DNA from: Ephydatia muelleri
Lineage: Eukaryota; Porifera; Demospongiae; Spongillida; Spongillidae
Assembly (NCBI GenBank): GCA_013339895.1
Contig: JABACO010000018.1
Span: 1,483,453 to 1,547,452 of the forward strand
Direction: 5' to 3'
Length of the DNA: 64,000 nt
Positions 24,548 to 37,841 of this stretch are shown in pieces. The notes beneath the pieces were generated by a model. That model was not told where the DNA came from. It was given only the letters and a program-made list of their open reading frames with translations, and made no database searches. Position 1 is the first letter of the stretch. Each line of letters starts with the position of its first letter. The translations under genes were made by a program, and so were the position numbers.

Positions 24548-25457
24548 AGTGAATGATTGAATTCACAAACTTTTAATATGGCCCTGCAGTGTAGAGAAGG
24601 ATAGGTACATTAAGAACCGTAACACTTGTGGTAGCATACATCATTCGTTTGATTGACAGGCTATTCCTGCATCGGTGTCTCAAGAGCCACATAGCACTGC
24701 TCAATCAGCATTGAACACTGCCCAAGTAAAAAAGCCTGCCAAGTCTGGGAATAGAATGAGTGTCTACTTGGACACTAATGGCGTTGAGTTCCCTCTAACC
24801 AGACCTGGTGAAAGGGTCGTGGTTAAAGTACGCGTTGTGAACAAGAGCAGTGACTTGAAGGTAGGCACGTACTATTCAGACTCCAACTTCTTGAAGACAT
24901 TATATCAACAGTTTCAGGTCATTAAACCCCAGCTGCCTTTCTCTGTGGAACATCTTCATTTTGACCTTGGGTAAGGCTGTGTGTGCAAACGTGTGTGACA
25001 CACTAGTTGCCATTTGATGTGCTCGTTTGTTGTAATACCTTGCTGGAGATACAATGCACTTTGAGTGTTTTGCTAAGCATGGGCCACAATTACATAACCA
25101 TTGTGATGATTAACTATTGGCAGCACCAAGCCAACCAGGCTGTCTTTTCTATTTGCTGATAAATGTAATCCGAATAAGAAAACAAAATCAAGATGAAATG
25201 AAGACCTTCGTGATTTACTTAAATGTTAATGTTAACAGGGAATGGCGACTAGGTGTTGTCAGAACTGCTCGTTATGTGTACATTGAATGGCACTGTTGCC
25301 CTCCACCTCCCTCAGCCATCGGATGTGTGCCAGGCTGCCGATCTACTTCTGTCCCACCCAAGGTGGACAGGACTATGAAGGGATACTTGCCATCAGGACC
25401 AATGAAGGGCATCAGATGTTCACCACCCTCAAAGGGAAATCAACTCCCTCACAGTGA

Positions 25458-27180
25458 ACATTTGACACTTGTGTTTTTTTGTGTTGTGTGTGTTTGTCTA
25501 GTTTATGTTCGTCAGATTATCATTATGTAGTACATCATGTACCTAGAACCTTTACTGGAAAGGGGAAGAGGGAAGGGTGCTTCTTTCTTGAACAGGATGT
25601 TCTATGCTCATGTACTGGTGTCTGTCAGTTGTATCTAATGTACATGCAAGAAATCAACACTGACATGTTTTGTGGCATGCGTACTGCCCAGTTGCATGAC
25701 ATTCAGTAGCAGTTTTTGTAATACATTGCACCAATCGTTATTCTATATTATACATGTGTACAGTAATCATGTTACTCATAAAATGCATCTTAAATGAACT
25801 TAATAATACTTTTGGCTGTATCTGATACTGCTGACATTGATACTCGTGTGTTTGATGATTGAGCTACTTGTGAGAGATTTCTTCTACTTATCAAAAAAAT
25901 GTCTTCATTTAACACTGGTTTTAAGTAAGACGCGGGGAAATTTGGGGGAGTGCAGAGTATACAACAATGTATTTTGCTTGTAAAACATATCACATGAAAG
26001 TAATATCTTTGCGAGTACAGAATGACACTATTTTTGTGAGGGATAGCAATTCACTCAGTATTGCGATTCTGCTACGTGTCTAAGTTGTCCAGTCCATCAT
26101 TTCAATGCACTTTTTTTTCTTGCATGTTTCACACTATATGATATTTCTATACTACATCTATGGTATGCCAATAAGATATGGTACAGCTACGCTCCACACT
26201 TCAGGAGTTCTAGTCTTGAAACGTCGTTTCGAGGCTTACTATAATGTGTACATGCATGCACAGTGTTGTACGTGTACAAGGCAGCCTGTTGTGGGACGTG
26301 CAAGGTGAGGGTTTTTTTTTTTTTGTTTTTGTTTTTTTTTTACGTGTCTGCCATGATTTTTGCAAATAAACTGATGGAGAAGCATGTTTGACCCAACTCA
26401 AATGATGCCGTTATAGTAACCAATCCATTGTTGGTTAAGCCTATTAGCTACACTTTGCTGGACTGTACATCCTCGAGCTCAGTCTACTAACATCAAGCAA
26501 GGACATTAATATTGCTGCAATTGGATTTATGGTTGTAAGCTCGTAGACCAGTGAAGTAAAGCAAAAAAGGTTACTATTTTAGTTGCATGCTAAGAATAGT
26601 AGCGGTTCCCTTTGTAGATTGCTTTGAGAATATATATACACTCAATGCAACATCAATTTGTAGTGTTTACACGTAGTTTTATAACCTGGATTGCCCAATC
26701 AACAGTGGTATACGATTTTAAAATAAAATAAATAAATAAATGCACCAATTTATGCGGATTGAGCCAGTGAAACAGCTGGTCCCCTTGCAAAACAGAATGA
26801 CCATCAAAAGGTCAGACGCCAGTAAATGGTCAAGTTTATCCTTGTACTTGCTACTTATGGGTTGCATGTCTTTTTTTTACGTCAGCTTTTTCTTGGAGTT
26901 GTGAGTTACTTGCTAGTTATTTATGGTTTATCCTTTAATTGCTACTTATGGCTTGTTTTTGCAAATTATGTTGTGCTTTGTAGATACGAGATATCACGCA
27001 CGTATTATCATTGTGCATACTATTTACAGGTGTCATTGGTTTTAAAAATTACATGGTTACTTGTATTTGAGGTTTATCTGTGTAGTGGATACTTATAGCC
27101 CACGAAATATAGTAACAGTTCAGTTCTTTCTACTGCGTGGCATCTTTAAATTCATGGACCAATATGTGTAGAAGAGTTAA
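25458..27180. other. CEP192 3' flank, no gene recognised (left)
   Basis: About 1.7 kb of AT-rich sequence downstream of the CEP192 stop. It contains short T-rich runs (26307-26340) and near-tandem TACTTGCTACTTATGG-like words around 26840-26960. I see no coding signal, tRNA or canonical AATAAA close to the stop. The partner region is 47540-49280. Confidence 0.5.
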
Positions 27181-27299
27181 ACGACACAATTATGTTTTGC
27201 TCTATTATAAAAGACGCCCTGCCTAGCAGGGGGGAAATCCCTTCTCAAGTGACGACCTAGATGGGAGAAAGTCGCAGACCAGACCTGTCAAGCTTAAAC

Positions 27300-29912
27300 A
27301 GCTTCAATGCATGCGACTACTAGCCAAAATGCGTGAGACTGCCCCTGCATTCTCCATTGACCAGACTTCACAATCTCAACTGCTTTTACAAAGGTCAACT
27401 GTGTTCACCTTTCTTTTGTATACATATGGGGTTAGGTGTCAGTATGAAAGGAATGCCAATCGTACACATTATGAACACGAGACCAGCACAAAGAGAGAGA
27501 GGAGGTGTTTCAGCTATATGATAACAATTCAAGGTTAGCAGAAAACCCTACTGCCTTTGATGGTTGTCAATCATAGCTAGTAGAGTGTATGAAAACTCAA
27601 ATGGGTTTGTGTGCCAGAATTAGTGGAAGCATTTGTGACACCGAACAAAACATTCTATCATCTCACTCACTGCAGTATACTTTGAATCTTGTACATGACC
27701 ATGCACCACACACAGAATCATCAGGTGTGTGTTCAGCTACAATGTGAAGCATGCAGATGTCCCATTCTATTCTATGACAATCTGAGACAAGCTGCACTCA
27801 CAAGGTTTACAGATGTAAGTGATGCAGTCACTCTGTCAGATGCTTTTGTTACAATTCATCAGTGTGAGAGACGCACATGTTGATATATGACACATATTGT
27901 GCAAGATGTCCAGCAAGAGTATTTCATGAAGCAGGCAAGGTGCAAGATGAGTGCAAATACAGCTTATGTTGTTAACAGAAGTTTTGGAGCCGTAGATTCA
28001 GAAAGGGAGGTGATTTCTATTATGGAAAGAAGGGCATGCAATGGTTTGGGACGGGTGTGTTAGTCAAGACTGCAATTATTGATGAAGTTGGTCATGGTGG
28101 AGTGCCCCATGAAAATGAAGGCATGCCTTGTGAAGATTGTGTGGCCCCACCCGAGAAGATGAAGGTGTTATCCCTGAAGATGGTGTGCTCCGTGTGAAAA
28201 TGGTGTGCTCCATGAAGATGAAGGGGTGCCCTATGAAGATGAAGGCATGCCCCATGAAGATGAAGGCGTGCCCCTGAAGATGAAGGCATGCCATGTAAAG
28301 ATGAGTGCCACGTGAAGATGGTGTGCTCTCCATGAAGATGAGGGTGAAGATGGTATGTTCTTTGAGGATGAAGGTATGTTCTTTGAGGATGAAGATGTGC
28401 CTTATGAAGATGGTGCATTCCATGAGGATGACAGTGTTTACATGGAGAAGAGAATGGAAGATAATGATGACACACAAATCAATGAAGGTACAGACATGTT
28501 GCAGAGGAAGACAATAATAATGAAGGGATACATAGAGATATGGTGGAAGATGCAAGCATGAATAAAATTGAAAACGTTGTTGTAAGTGAAGCTGATGAAG
28601 AAAAGAGATGATTCTACATGTAGTGAGAGTGAGCTATGAAATGCAAGAATGGAAGATAATGATAACTCAAACAAATGTACATGATTATGTAAATGATACA
28701 TCCATGCCAGAGGATAAAAATATTGATGGAACTGGGACACTACTCCACTTCTTTGACATCATTGTGCAGGATGATAATATATCTGATTCATTTGTTGTAT
28801 TGTCTTGTCTGAAAGCAGGACTTACACTTCATCTGAGGTTTCCAACAATACAAAATGTGATACTCCACAAAGTGATAATGCCAAAAAAATTTCAAGCAAG
28901 GATATGAAGCTGTTAGTCCATCAGGTTGTCTCAGCTGCATCAATGAATCTGCTTGCATACTATCATAATGAAGCTGCAACAGGAAAGAACATGATTTTGC
29001 ACACATGCAAGCAAGGGTGGCAGCTTCTATCTCAGAAGGAGAGGGAGGAAGTGTCAAGTGCAAAATAGTTGGCAGTTGCCCTCAGCAGTAAATGTGTGAA
29101 GGATACTACAGTACTCCTTGTTAGGCCAAAGCATGATGCCCCATTTGTACCAACCAAGGTGCCGGCCATCTAAGGTATTTCAAACTTTTATGCTGTTGAG
29201 TATGACAAAAATATTCAAAAAGCAAAGTTTTTTTTCGTAATTAGGGCAGCTAATTTCTTCTATCACAAAAAGCTTAGCCAGAGCTTCACCTTCTAGTACA
29301 AGTGCAAAACACTTTAGGTATATTGGCATCAATTTTACTGGGTGCAAAGTTGTTTTGCACAACCTAGGGTCCAAAAGGCCATCATTACCAGGGTCTGTAG
29401 TCGGTACAAAAATCAATCAAGGAGCATACGTAAGCTGCAGATGAATAAAAAGGAGCAGGAACACAAGGATAATAAGGCTCTTGAGGAAATCTGTGCCATT
29501 TAGGCTACAAAAGATATCTCCGTAAATGGCCAAGCTATTGCAGTGATTAGTTCCACAATTGTTCTTGGAAAAGCACCCTACTCTTCATTTGAGGGCAATT
29601 TCTTCCCAGGTTGGGCCCCACAGTCGCACAAACGAGAATCCTCAAATTAGCAATAGGGTGGAAAACTTCATAGCTCAATGTTGGCATGAGGGAGAGGCTA
29701 AAATTGTTGATGAGAGAAAAATAAAAAGCCATACTAAAGTGTCTGCAGAGGCTGTGCAGCATCTAACAGCACAGTACGATGAAGGACTATACAGCTATGT
29801 GGTACCTGTTGTTGCACCAGTACGTGCAGTATACCAAAACATTGGTCAGAACAACAATCTGCCTCTATTAACTCTGCTTTGTTGCCAGAGGTCTTCAGCT
29901 TGCACTCTTTAA
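27300..29912 (+). pseudogene. Decayed coding-like region, unrecognised (left)
   Basis: A series of short open pieces in one orientation reads like a broken gene: 27311-27538 (RQ/S-rich), 27689-27883 (with CEACRCPILF), an acidic repeat block at 28085-28450, 28805-29068 (DMKLLVHQVVSAASMN...) and 29559-29912 (NRVENFIAQCWHEGEAK). Stops and frame changes separate them. I recognise no family. It could be a captured or transposon-borne gene remnant. The reverse complement occurs at 44908-47420 with a few differences, so the decay predates the split of the two copies. Confidence 0.35.
28085..28450 (+). repeat. GAAGATGAAGG-type tandem repeat (left)
   Basis: Irregular 18-39-bp units built on GAAGATGAAGG and TGCCCC words. 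In one frame they encode HEDEGVP/YEDEGMP-like acidic modules, interrupted by frame changes. The partner array at about 46320-46640 has lost one unit of 21 bp near 46375. Confidence 0.8.
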
Positions 29913-30223
29913 GGTACATTTTTAGCAAGAGCACCTTTAAATGGATTAGGTCCTTTGAGTCCCAATGCATGTCTGTAAATGATCTTGCAACCTTCTGGCG
30001 TTTATTCTTGTCACTATCATCACTTGCCTCTGGCCTACCCCGCTTCTTAACACATACATGAGCATCTGAATAGAACTGTGTGTGACAAAATTGAATTACA
30101 TTGAATAAAATAAAGTAACACTACATCATTGAATAAAATAACATTTGATTGCATTCTATGCTGACTTTTGAAATCCACAAAGTCCATTACTTTGCGTCTG
30201 CTACACCCTTTCCGCTCCTTCAT
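29734..30223 (-). CDS. Small SAP-domain protein candidate (left copy)
   Basis: The same two-exon candidate as the right copy at 44597-45086. The start codon is at 30221-30223 and exon 1 is 30191-30223. The GTAATG donor abuts it, the acceptor is at 30076-30078, and exon 2 runs from 30075 to a stop at 29734. It encodes the AT-hook-like KKRGRP motif and a SAP-like helix-turn-helix stretch. No change disrupting the frame is seen relative to the right copy. Confidence 0.45.
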
Positions 30224-30339
30224 GTAGGATGTGTGTAGAGACTAGATCGAAAATGAACCCATGCATGTACTTGGGTATCCACATTAGTTTATACCACAAC
30301 AAGCACAATTTTAACACTCGAGCTAGCACGGACACACAT

Positions 30340-30356
30340 CGTACACACGCACACAC

Positions 30357-30401
<45 letters not shown>
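30340..30401 (+). repeat. (CA)n microsatellite (left)
   Basis: About 60 bp of CA dinucleotide with GCACAC interruptions, between the SAP candidate and the Reeler-EGF gene. The right-arm partner at 44412-44475 is longer. Confidence 0.95.
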
Positions 30402-30402
<1 letters not shown>

Positions 30403-32202
30403 TGCACTCATTAATTATTAATTACAGAGGCGGGGTCGATTCGAGGAATACAATCACAGCTTCACCTAGGGGTTTTGCGAGTTCCAGAGTCATTTCTAGC
30501 ACGAATGCAACAGATCCTTGTTTTAGATATGGAACACCACACTAAGTAAGTATTAGTGAACTATGAGAGAAAAAGTGTGAGCAAACCGCTTGACCCGCTC
30601 CGTTTGGCGACGTATTGTGCCTCAACCACGACAAGTAAGAACGCGGATACTAAAGGGTCGATCTAATAAACAAGTTGTCCATAAAGCGACAACTTTTTTT
30701 TGTGGCATGTTACACTTTCGGCTCACATTCTTTCATGGACCATGTGTTAAAAAGAAACCATAAACTACAGAAATGAATTATTGAGTGTGGATACACAATA
30801 TGTATTCAAAGCCGGGTGTGGAAGTGTGCAAATTTGTTTTCAATGGCACAGTACGTCAGCTGGTCACGTTGGGTGAGATAACTTTTAGACATTTTCTGGT
30901 AAAAAGCATACACGTGACCAATATGCACTACAGTGTCACAAACCTAGTAGACGTAATTAAACTTTTGTACTTCCCATCATTTCACTATAAATGTTATTGG
31001 ATTTCACATCATCCTCTTTGATCTGTGGTGTCATGTGGGTGTCTGCATTAAGTATAGTTGTGTCCTGCTTTAGATGTGTCTGTGCGGATACAGATATGTA
31101 CGCCTCATTATTCTCCAACTGAAGTTCACCACCAGATGTGTTAATGGAGTTTAGTTCTTTGGTAATGTTGTACTTCTGCTTTGTACGAGTCTGATAAATG
31201 GCACAGCAAATTGCACCAGCTATAACCAGTAAACATAATAATGCAGATCCAACCACAGCTCCCACTGTCACACTAAGGGGCAGAACTAGAGGAATTGATG
31301 CAAAATATTAGCATGATATACATGTAATAGCACTAAATGGGCACACTACTTAATAGCACACCAATGCATAGTCTTCTTTACGTAACTACCGCATGTAAGC
31401 AAAAATGGGGTCATCATCAGCAATTGCAAAAAAAAGTAATCACAACAGCACATCAGAGTCAAGGCACCTGCTATTAGGTTAATAGCCAAAATACTCCAGT
31501 GTGCTTACTACCATTCCCTATGCCTACTTACATAGTTATAATCACATCCATGATTGCTTTAAAGTGCCCAGATGTCAAAAAAAATTCCTAGTAGTTCAAT
31601 GAAATACAATATGACTGGAAATTACTTTATAGCAACAACTACTGTCTTACTTGAATGACAATTCCAATTTAACTTTACCACAAATACAACCCTTACCAGA
31701 GTCAGCACAACTTGTTCCACCAGTGCCAGGTGAACAAATACATGATAATAAAGTACCATAACCATCAACACAAGTGCCTCCATTGAGACAGGTGGTTGGG
31801 GTACAGTAGTTGATGTCATTGGAGCAGGTTGGTCCATTGAAGCCTGGTGCACATGTACAATTGGAGATACCATATCCAACATAACAGGTGCCTCCATTTA
31901 GACATGTGGCTGGAGTACAGTAGCTGATGTCATTGAAGCAGGTTGGTCCATTGAAGCCTGGTGCACATGTACAATTGGTGTCGGTACCATATCCATCATA
32001 ACAGGTGCCTCCATTTAGACAGGTGGTTGGGGTACAGTAGTTGATGTCATTGGAGCAGGTTGGTCCATTGAAGCCTGGTGCACATGTACAATTGGTGTAG
32101 GTACCATATCCATCATAACAGGTGCCTCCATTTAGACAGGTGATTGGGGTACAGTAGTTGATGTCATTGGAACAGGTTTGTCCATTGAAGCCTGGTGCAC
32201 AT

Positions 32203-35200
32203 CACAGCAATTCGGCCGTCCGCACGCGGGTGATTACAAACTACGTATTCAGTCATGCATCCGTGCATATCACAAAGCGTGCACTCACGATTAACGTAGT
32301 CCCATTATTTCACCGCCCAATCCTGTACGGGAATATCATTAAACGGCCATTTAACCCTCTCCTCACGTATGATTGAATTTGAATTCGAATACCTCTTTTA
32401 AGTTTACAACACGCCGAGGCTACAGCTGCAGTAGAGGACAGGTCCCACAAATTTTTAGTTAAGGTATGTGAGGTCAAAAAAAGCTAGTTTTCTAATGCCT
32501 GAAACCGAAAACAATGTGCACTCGTTGTCGCTCAGGGGTCAGAACAAGGCTATAGCTAGTTGTATGTACTCACATTGGTCTGAGGCCTCACCACAATGGT
32601 CTGAGGCCTCACCACAGTGGTCTTCTTAGGGTGATGTGATTCGGAAGGGTGTGGCTATCTTCGGTGAGTAATTTGTCTCTAGATCTAATAATGGTATACA
32701 CACGGAAATGTGTATCACTCAGCACATTCATAGATGTCTAAATAATCTATGGTACATTTCATTGTATGTGACGCAAGGTTTGTTCAGTAAGCTTCACATT
32801 GGTATGAGACATCACCTCAATGGTCTTCTGAGGGTCACGTGATTCTGAAGGGTGTGGCTATCTCAGGTGAGTCGTTTTTCACTAATAATGGTATACATAC
32901 TGACGTGAGTATCACTACATTTCATTGTATGTGACACAAGGTTTGTCCAGTAAGCTTCACATTGGTATGAGACATCACCTCAATGGTCTTCTGAGGGTCA
33001 CGTGATTCTGAAGGGTGTGGCTATCAGGTGAGTCGTTTGTCACTAATAATGATATACATACTGACGTGAGTATCACTACATTTCATTGTATGTGACACAA
33101 GGTTTGTCCAGTAAGCTTCACATTGGTATGAGACATCGCCCCAATGGTCTTCTGAGGGTCACGTGATTCTGAAGGGTGTGGCTATCCGTTTGTTACTAAT
33201 AATAGTATACATACTGACGTGAGTATCACTACATTTCATTGTATGTGACGCAAGGTTTGTCCAGTAAGCTTCACATTGGTATGAGACATCACCCCAATGG
33301 TCTTCTGAGGGTGACGTGATTCTGAAGGGTGTGGCTATCAGGTGAGTCGCTCGTTACTAATAATAGTATACATACTGATGTTAGTATCACTACATTTCAT
33401 TGTATGTGACACAAGGTTTGTCCAGTAAGCTTCACATTGGTATGAGACATCGCCCCAATGGTCTTCTGAGGGTCACGTGATTCTGAAGGGTGTGGCTATC
33501 AGGTGAGTCGTTTGTCACTAATAATGATATGCATACTGACGTGAGTATCACTACATATCATTGTAAGGTTTGTCCAGTAAGCTTCACATTGGTATGAGAC
33601 ATCGCCCCAATGGTCTTCAGAGGGTCACGTGATTCTGAAGGGTGTGGCTATCAGGTAAGTCGTTTGTCACTAATAATGGTATACAACATACTGACGTGAG
33701 TATCACTACATTTCATTGTATGTGACGCAAGGTTTGTCCAGTAAGCTTCACATTGGTATGAGACATCACCCCACTGGTCTTCTAATGACCTATGCAGCAC
33801 TCACATCAAGAATCTTTTCACCTATCAGAGTCATGTTAATGAATAGTTTTTCATATTGTTGACTTGGTTCTGAGTACAGTGCTACACAAGTATATAACCA
33901 CACACAATTACACACAAAGTTCATCCACCTGCTGCACAAGGTGTAAGAACGACTCAGAATGGTACGAGCATTAGCTGAGGCGACCAAAGCGGTCAGTCAA
34001 TGCCTTGGTTATTTTTTATGAAGAAATGCATTTTTATATATTTTTTGGACGATGGTTTATGCTTCAGCTTGCCCTGGAGACTATATTATATGTTCTGCTG
34101 CGTGATGTTACTTATTATATGCATCGTAGAAAGAGGCGGGGCACGCAAACAATCTATCGCTAGAATGTACCTCGTTCTCTCGGTGTCTTCTTTGGTGCCA
34201 TCCATAAATTACGTCACTTCGAAGGGTCCCCAGCATGCAGGGTGGTAGCAGCCAGTGTGACGATGTATACATGAAGCATACATCAGTATAAGAGGGGTCC
34301 ATATAGGTGACGTAATTTATGAACGGCCGCTTGTCATATCATTTATACAAAGGCTCAGGATTCCAACTCCAACCTCCCATTATGGAAATGTCTTTCAGAA
34401 TGCCTCACGCTCTCAGCAGGCGAGGTCTGCAATCGCCATGTCATTTGTAAAACATCATGACGACGCATGCGGTATGCATTTTATAGCAGCCACGTGAATC
34501 ACGTGATGATTATTTTCGTTTCGCGTCGGTAAGTATGGCTCCACAGAATGTTTTTTTTTGATAGGATGTATGACCGCTGTGGAACACTACATCTTCCACT
34601 GTAAGTCAGAGAGGTGCCATTTTATTCCAAAATCGTCAAACGAAAGCCAGGTGAGTTACCTTTAGCCTACGCTCGTTTTGAATTGAAAGCTTTGCTTGTC
34701 AGGAAATTGTGTATTGGGATAACGTTCTGCGAAGCAATTCAGGCAGGTTGTTGGTTAGAAAGAATGGCCGGCTACGCTACACAGCGAGGTAAGCTGTCAA
34801 TTACGTGTTTTTGTGTGGCACTTTGTTTGCTTCCAAAGCGTAACGTCGGGAACAGAATAACGGTGTTCTCTACTGCATTATGGCAGAAATGTTGGATTCC
34901 TTGATCTACCTGAAACATCCTGGCTGAACAAGAGCGCTAAAACGTACGTGATGTAACAGCACCTCGTTATTGTTACCCTTTTCCTTTCGCTCAAATGGCG
35001 GTGTATTCTACGTGCATTCGGGTTGACAGCAGTGAACTATTCTAAAGAAAGACCTGTGTTGTGGAAGTCAGATGTTACAACGTCACCATTAACTGCTGGG
35101 AGGTAAGGCCATTTTTTGATAAAAGTGTTGTTTCAGTTATGCTTTCTTTTCTACGAACAGGTTTGTTCTCTTATCAACTTTCTATGTTTCATATTTGTAA

Positions 35201-35540
35201 ACTTGAAACATTAAATTTTTTGACTATGTGATCAATAACCTGAGAAATAATGATAGTATTAACTAGTATATTTAACTTTCCTTACGTCATACGATAGTTC
35301 TATATTGCGCGTACACGGTAGGTTCCTCGGTCACGTACAAAATTGCACGTTCGCGCGCGACGTTGCTCTCGAATTATCCCGTGCGCATACAAATGATCCT
35401 CCGGGACCGAGAAATCATTCGTATGAAATCGGTCCACTCACGATTTCGAGAGCACATGGCGCGCAAAATTCGGAAGCACGCTCTTCCGGGTGATATTGCG
35501 TGCTGTCACGGGCCCGGAATCAAAGCCCTGAATTGCTGTG
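32203..35540. mobile_element. Non-autonomous CACAG-ended DNA transposon (CACTA/EnSpm-like)
   Basis: A 3338-bp insertion with perfect 11-bp terminal inverted repeats: CACAGCAATTC at 32203-32213 and its reverse complement at 35530-35540. It is flanked by a 3-bp CAT duplication (32200-32202 and 35541-35543). The right arm has the intact empty site with one CAT. CAC-starting termini with a 3-bp target duplication fit the CACTA/EnSpm superfamily. I see no transposase; open frames inside are short. The interior holds a 160-bp tandem array at 32575-33785. It lies inside the EGF exon of the Reeler-EGF gene. Confidence 0.85.
32575..33785. repeat. ~160-bp tandem array inside the transposon
   Basis: Seven to eight units of 153-163 bp. 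Each carries CAGTAAGCTTCACATTGG, GTATGAGACATC, a GGTCTTCTGAGGGTCACGTG block and TTTCATTGTATGTGAC. The E-box-like CACGTG recurs in most units. Units are similar but not identical. Function unknown; internal minisatellites are common in non-autonomous DNA elements. Confidence 0.9.
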
Positions 35541-37818
35541 CATGTACAATTGGTGTAGGTACCATATCCATCATAACAGGTGCCTCCATTTAGACAGGTG
35601 GTTGGGGTACAGTAGTTGATGTCATTGGAGCAGGTTGGTCCATTGAAGCCTGGTGCACATGTACAATTGGTGTAGGTACCATATCCATCATAACAGATGC
35701 CTCCATTTAGACATATGTTTGAGGTACAGTAGTTGATGTCATTGGAGCAGGTTGGTCCATTAAAGCCTGGTGCACATGTACAATTGGTGTAGGTACCATA
35801 TCCATCATAACAGGTGCCTCCATTTAGACAGGTGGTTGGGGTACAGTAGTTGATGTCATTGGAACAAGTTGGTCCATTGAAGCCTGGTGCACATGTACAA
35901 TTGGTGTAGGTACCATATCCATCATAACAGGTGCCTCCATTTAGACATATGTTTGAGGTACAGTAGTTGATGTCATTGGAGCAGGTTGGTCCATTAAAGC
36001 CTGGTGCACACGTACAATTGGTGTAGGTACCATATCCATCATAACAGGTGCCTCCATTTAGACAGGTGGTTGGGGTACAGTAGTTGATGTCATTGGAGCA
36101 AGTTGGTCCATTGAAGCTTGGTACACATGTACAATTGGTGTAAGTACCATATCCATCATAACAGGTGCCTCCATTTAGACAGGTGGTTGGGGTACAGTAG
36201 TTGATGTCATTGGAGCAGGTTGGTCCATTGAAGCCTGGTGCGCATGTACAATTGGTGTAGGTACCATATCCATCATAACAGGTGCCTCCATTTAGACAGG
36301 TGATTGGGGTACAGTAGTTGATGTCATTGGAGCAGGTTGTTCCATTGAAGCCTTGTGCACATGTACAATTGGTGTAGGTACCATATCCATCATAACAGGT
36401 GCCTCCATTTAGACAGGTGGTTGGGGTACAGTAGTTGATGTCATTGGAGCAGGTTGGTCCATTGAAGCCTGGTACACATCTACATGTTGTAGTGGAGCCT
36501 CCAGTGTACACACATGTTCCTCCATTGTAACAAGGGTTAGCTTGGCATATATCTGGATGGATTGAATGCAGTCATTCACAACACTAAGCTTGATACGTTA
36601 GAACACTCACCAATTATTGTAACACCAACATTGGTATAATCAATGAAAGGAAGTGCTCGAAGATTAAATTGGAATGTTGAAACAGGTGATCGAGGTATGT
36701 AATAAATCTGATCAGTTAGAATGTAGTCACTTGGACTGTTAAGAAAATATGGAAAGGAGTAGGTGTAGATGGATCCATAGTACAAGGTGGTAAATCCAAA
36801 GTAGTCAGATGCTAGTCCTGTTGCACCAACATTTCCAGCTATGCCAATAACTACTTGTGTCCCTATTGGCCATGTTGGATTGAAATAAAGAGTGAAACCA
36901 AATACAATGGTATTAGCTGGAGTAGTATTGAGAAATTTTACGTCATAGAAGGTGGCATTGAAGGCTGCCATATAACCACTGCTTGATAACACTGCAAATT
37001 TGGAGATGATGACAATGATTTTTTTTTGCAATTGTATACTCACATGGAACACACACTCTAGATGTGTAGTTTCCGTAGTAGTAAGATGGACAGGAAGTTA
37101 CACAGGTGGTCCCATTTAAGTACTGAGGTTCAGCACATCCTATAGGAGAGGCTGTCAGTTATGCAATATCTTAGCAGTCAGCAGTTTACCTTCTGGTATG
37201 ATAGAGGTGTTTAGGGTAGCATAGAAAGCACTGACCCCAGCAGAGTTCTGAACCACAACTGCATAGCTAAATGTGAAATGACAACACATTGAGTATTAAC
37301 AATTCTACTTTATGTGTGCGTATTTATTGACACATACACATGCACACAGAGACTGACTCACAACACAACACATGTGCTGTACTCACAGGAAGACAATAGG
37401 TCCACTCCCTGCAGCTGGGGCAGTCCATGTCAAGGAGACACTGTTCTTCACACTGTTGCTGGTATGTGTGACTGCACTATACTCAACAGATAGTCATGAA
37501 TAGACTGTCTGTATTCATTAATTGTTCTTACCTCTGGAGGGGAACACTGACTGAGCTGCTGTGATCCATCCCCAGCCACTGAGAACTTCCCTAGTGGAGT
37601 ACCACTGACAGAGCTTCTAGCTTGGATCAGGAACCCTCTAAAGTTGCCTCCGCTCAGAGTCACTGCATGTATATGACAATTACATGTGCCGTGCGATTTA
37701 TCATCTGGACGATCTACTGTATCTCAATGCTTTCGTCAGGATAGAATGAAACTCACATAGGAACTTCACTTGGTTCATATAGGCAAGTGCAATGATATAA
37801 GAGTGGGCATGATTATGG

Positions 37819-37841
37819 GGGGGGGGGGGGGGGGGGGGGGA
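37819..37841 (+). repeat. Poly-G run (left)
   Basis: About 23 G in intron 1 of the Reeler-EGF gene. The right-arm counterpart at 40261-40294 is a C run of about 34 with one A, so length and content differ between the copies. Confidence 0.9.

Larger units (their letters stand above)
13365..25457 (+). pseudogene. CEP192: CEP192/SPD-2 homologue, left copy (5' cut by gap, frameshifted)
   Basis: The same gene as the right-arm copy at 49281-64000: a centrosome scaffold needed for pericentriolar material recruitment in animals. It opens with a Ser/Thr/Pro-rich exon (13365-16714). Short ASH/PapD-like exons follow (16814-16894, 16976-17114, 17235-17366, 17663-17785 and others), and it ends at a stop at 25455-25457. 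Near the C-terminus it encodes NPFQQPMDWRLSSA and PREVGSFSQVWDLDV, and mid-gene IPLCGYGGTS, which match CEP192. Compared with the right copy it has small indels near 13455, 14637, 14927, 16330, 16534, 17069, 17100, 17976 and 20935. Most lie in homopolymers or short runs, and they break the frame. They look more like uncorrected sequencing error than pseudogene decay, but the sequence as given cannot encode the full protein. Confidence 0.85.
31690..36555 (-). repeat. EGF-coding 117-bp repeats, left copy, split by transposon
   Basis: About nine units at 35547-36555 and four at 31690-32200, encoding CTPTTCLNGGTCYDGYG-type EGF modules. The combined count of about 13 equals the right arm. Units are nearly identical in DNA to the first seven units of the adhesion GPCR gene at the start of the window. 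Confidence 0.93.

Noticed and set aside
32575..33785. CRISPR-like direct repeats
   Set aside because: Units are about 160 bp and diverged without unique spacers, in an animal transposon; this is a minisatellite.
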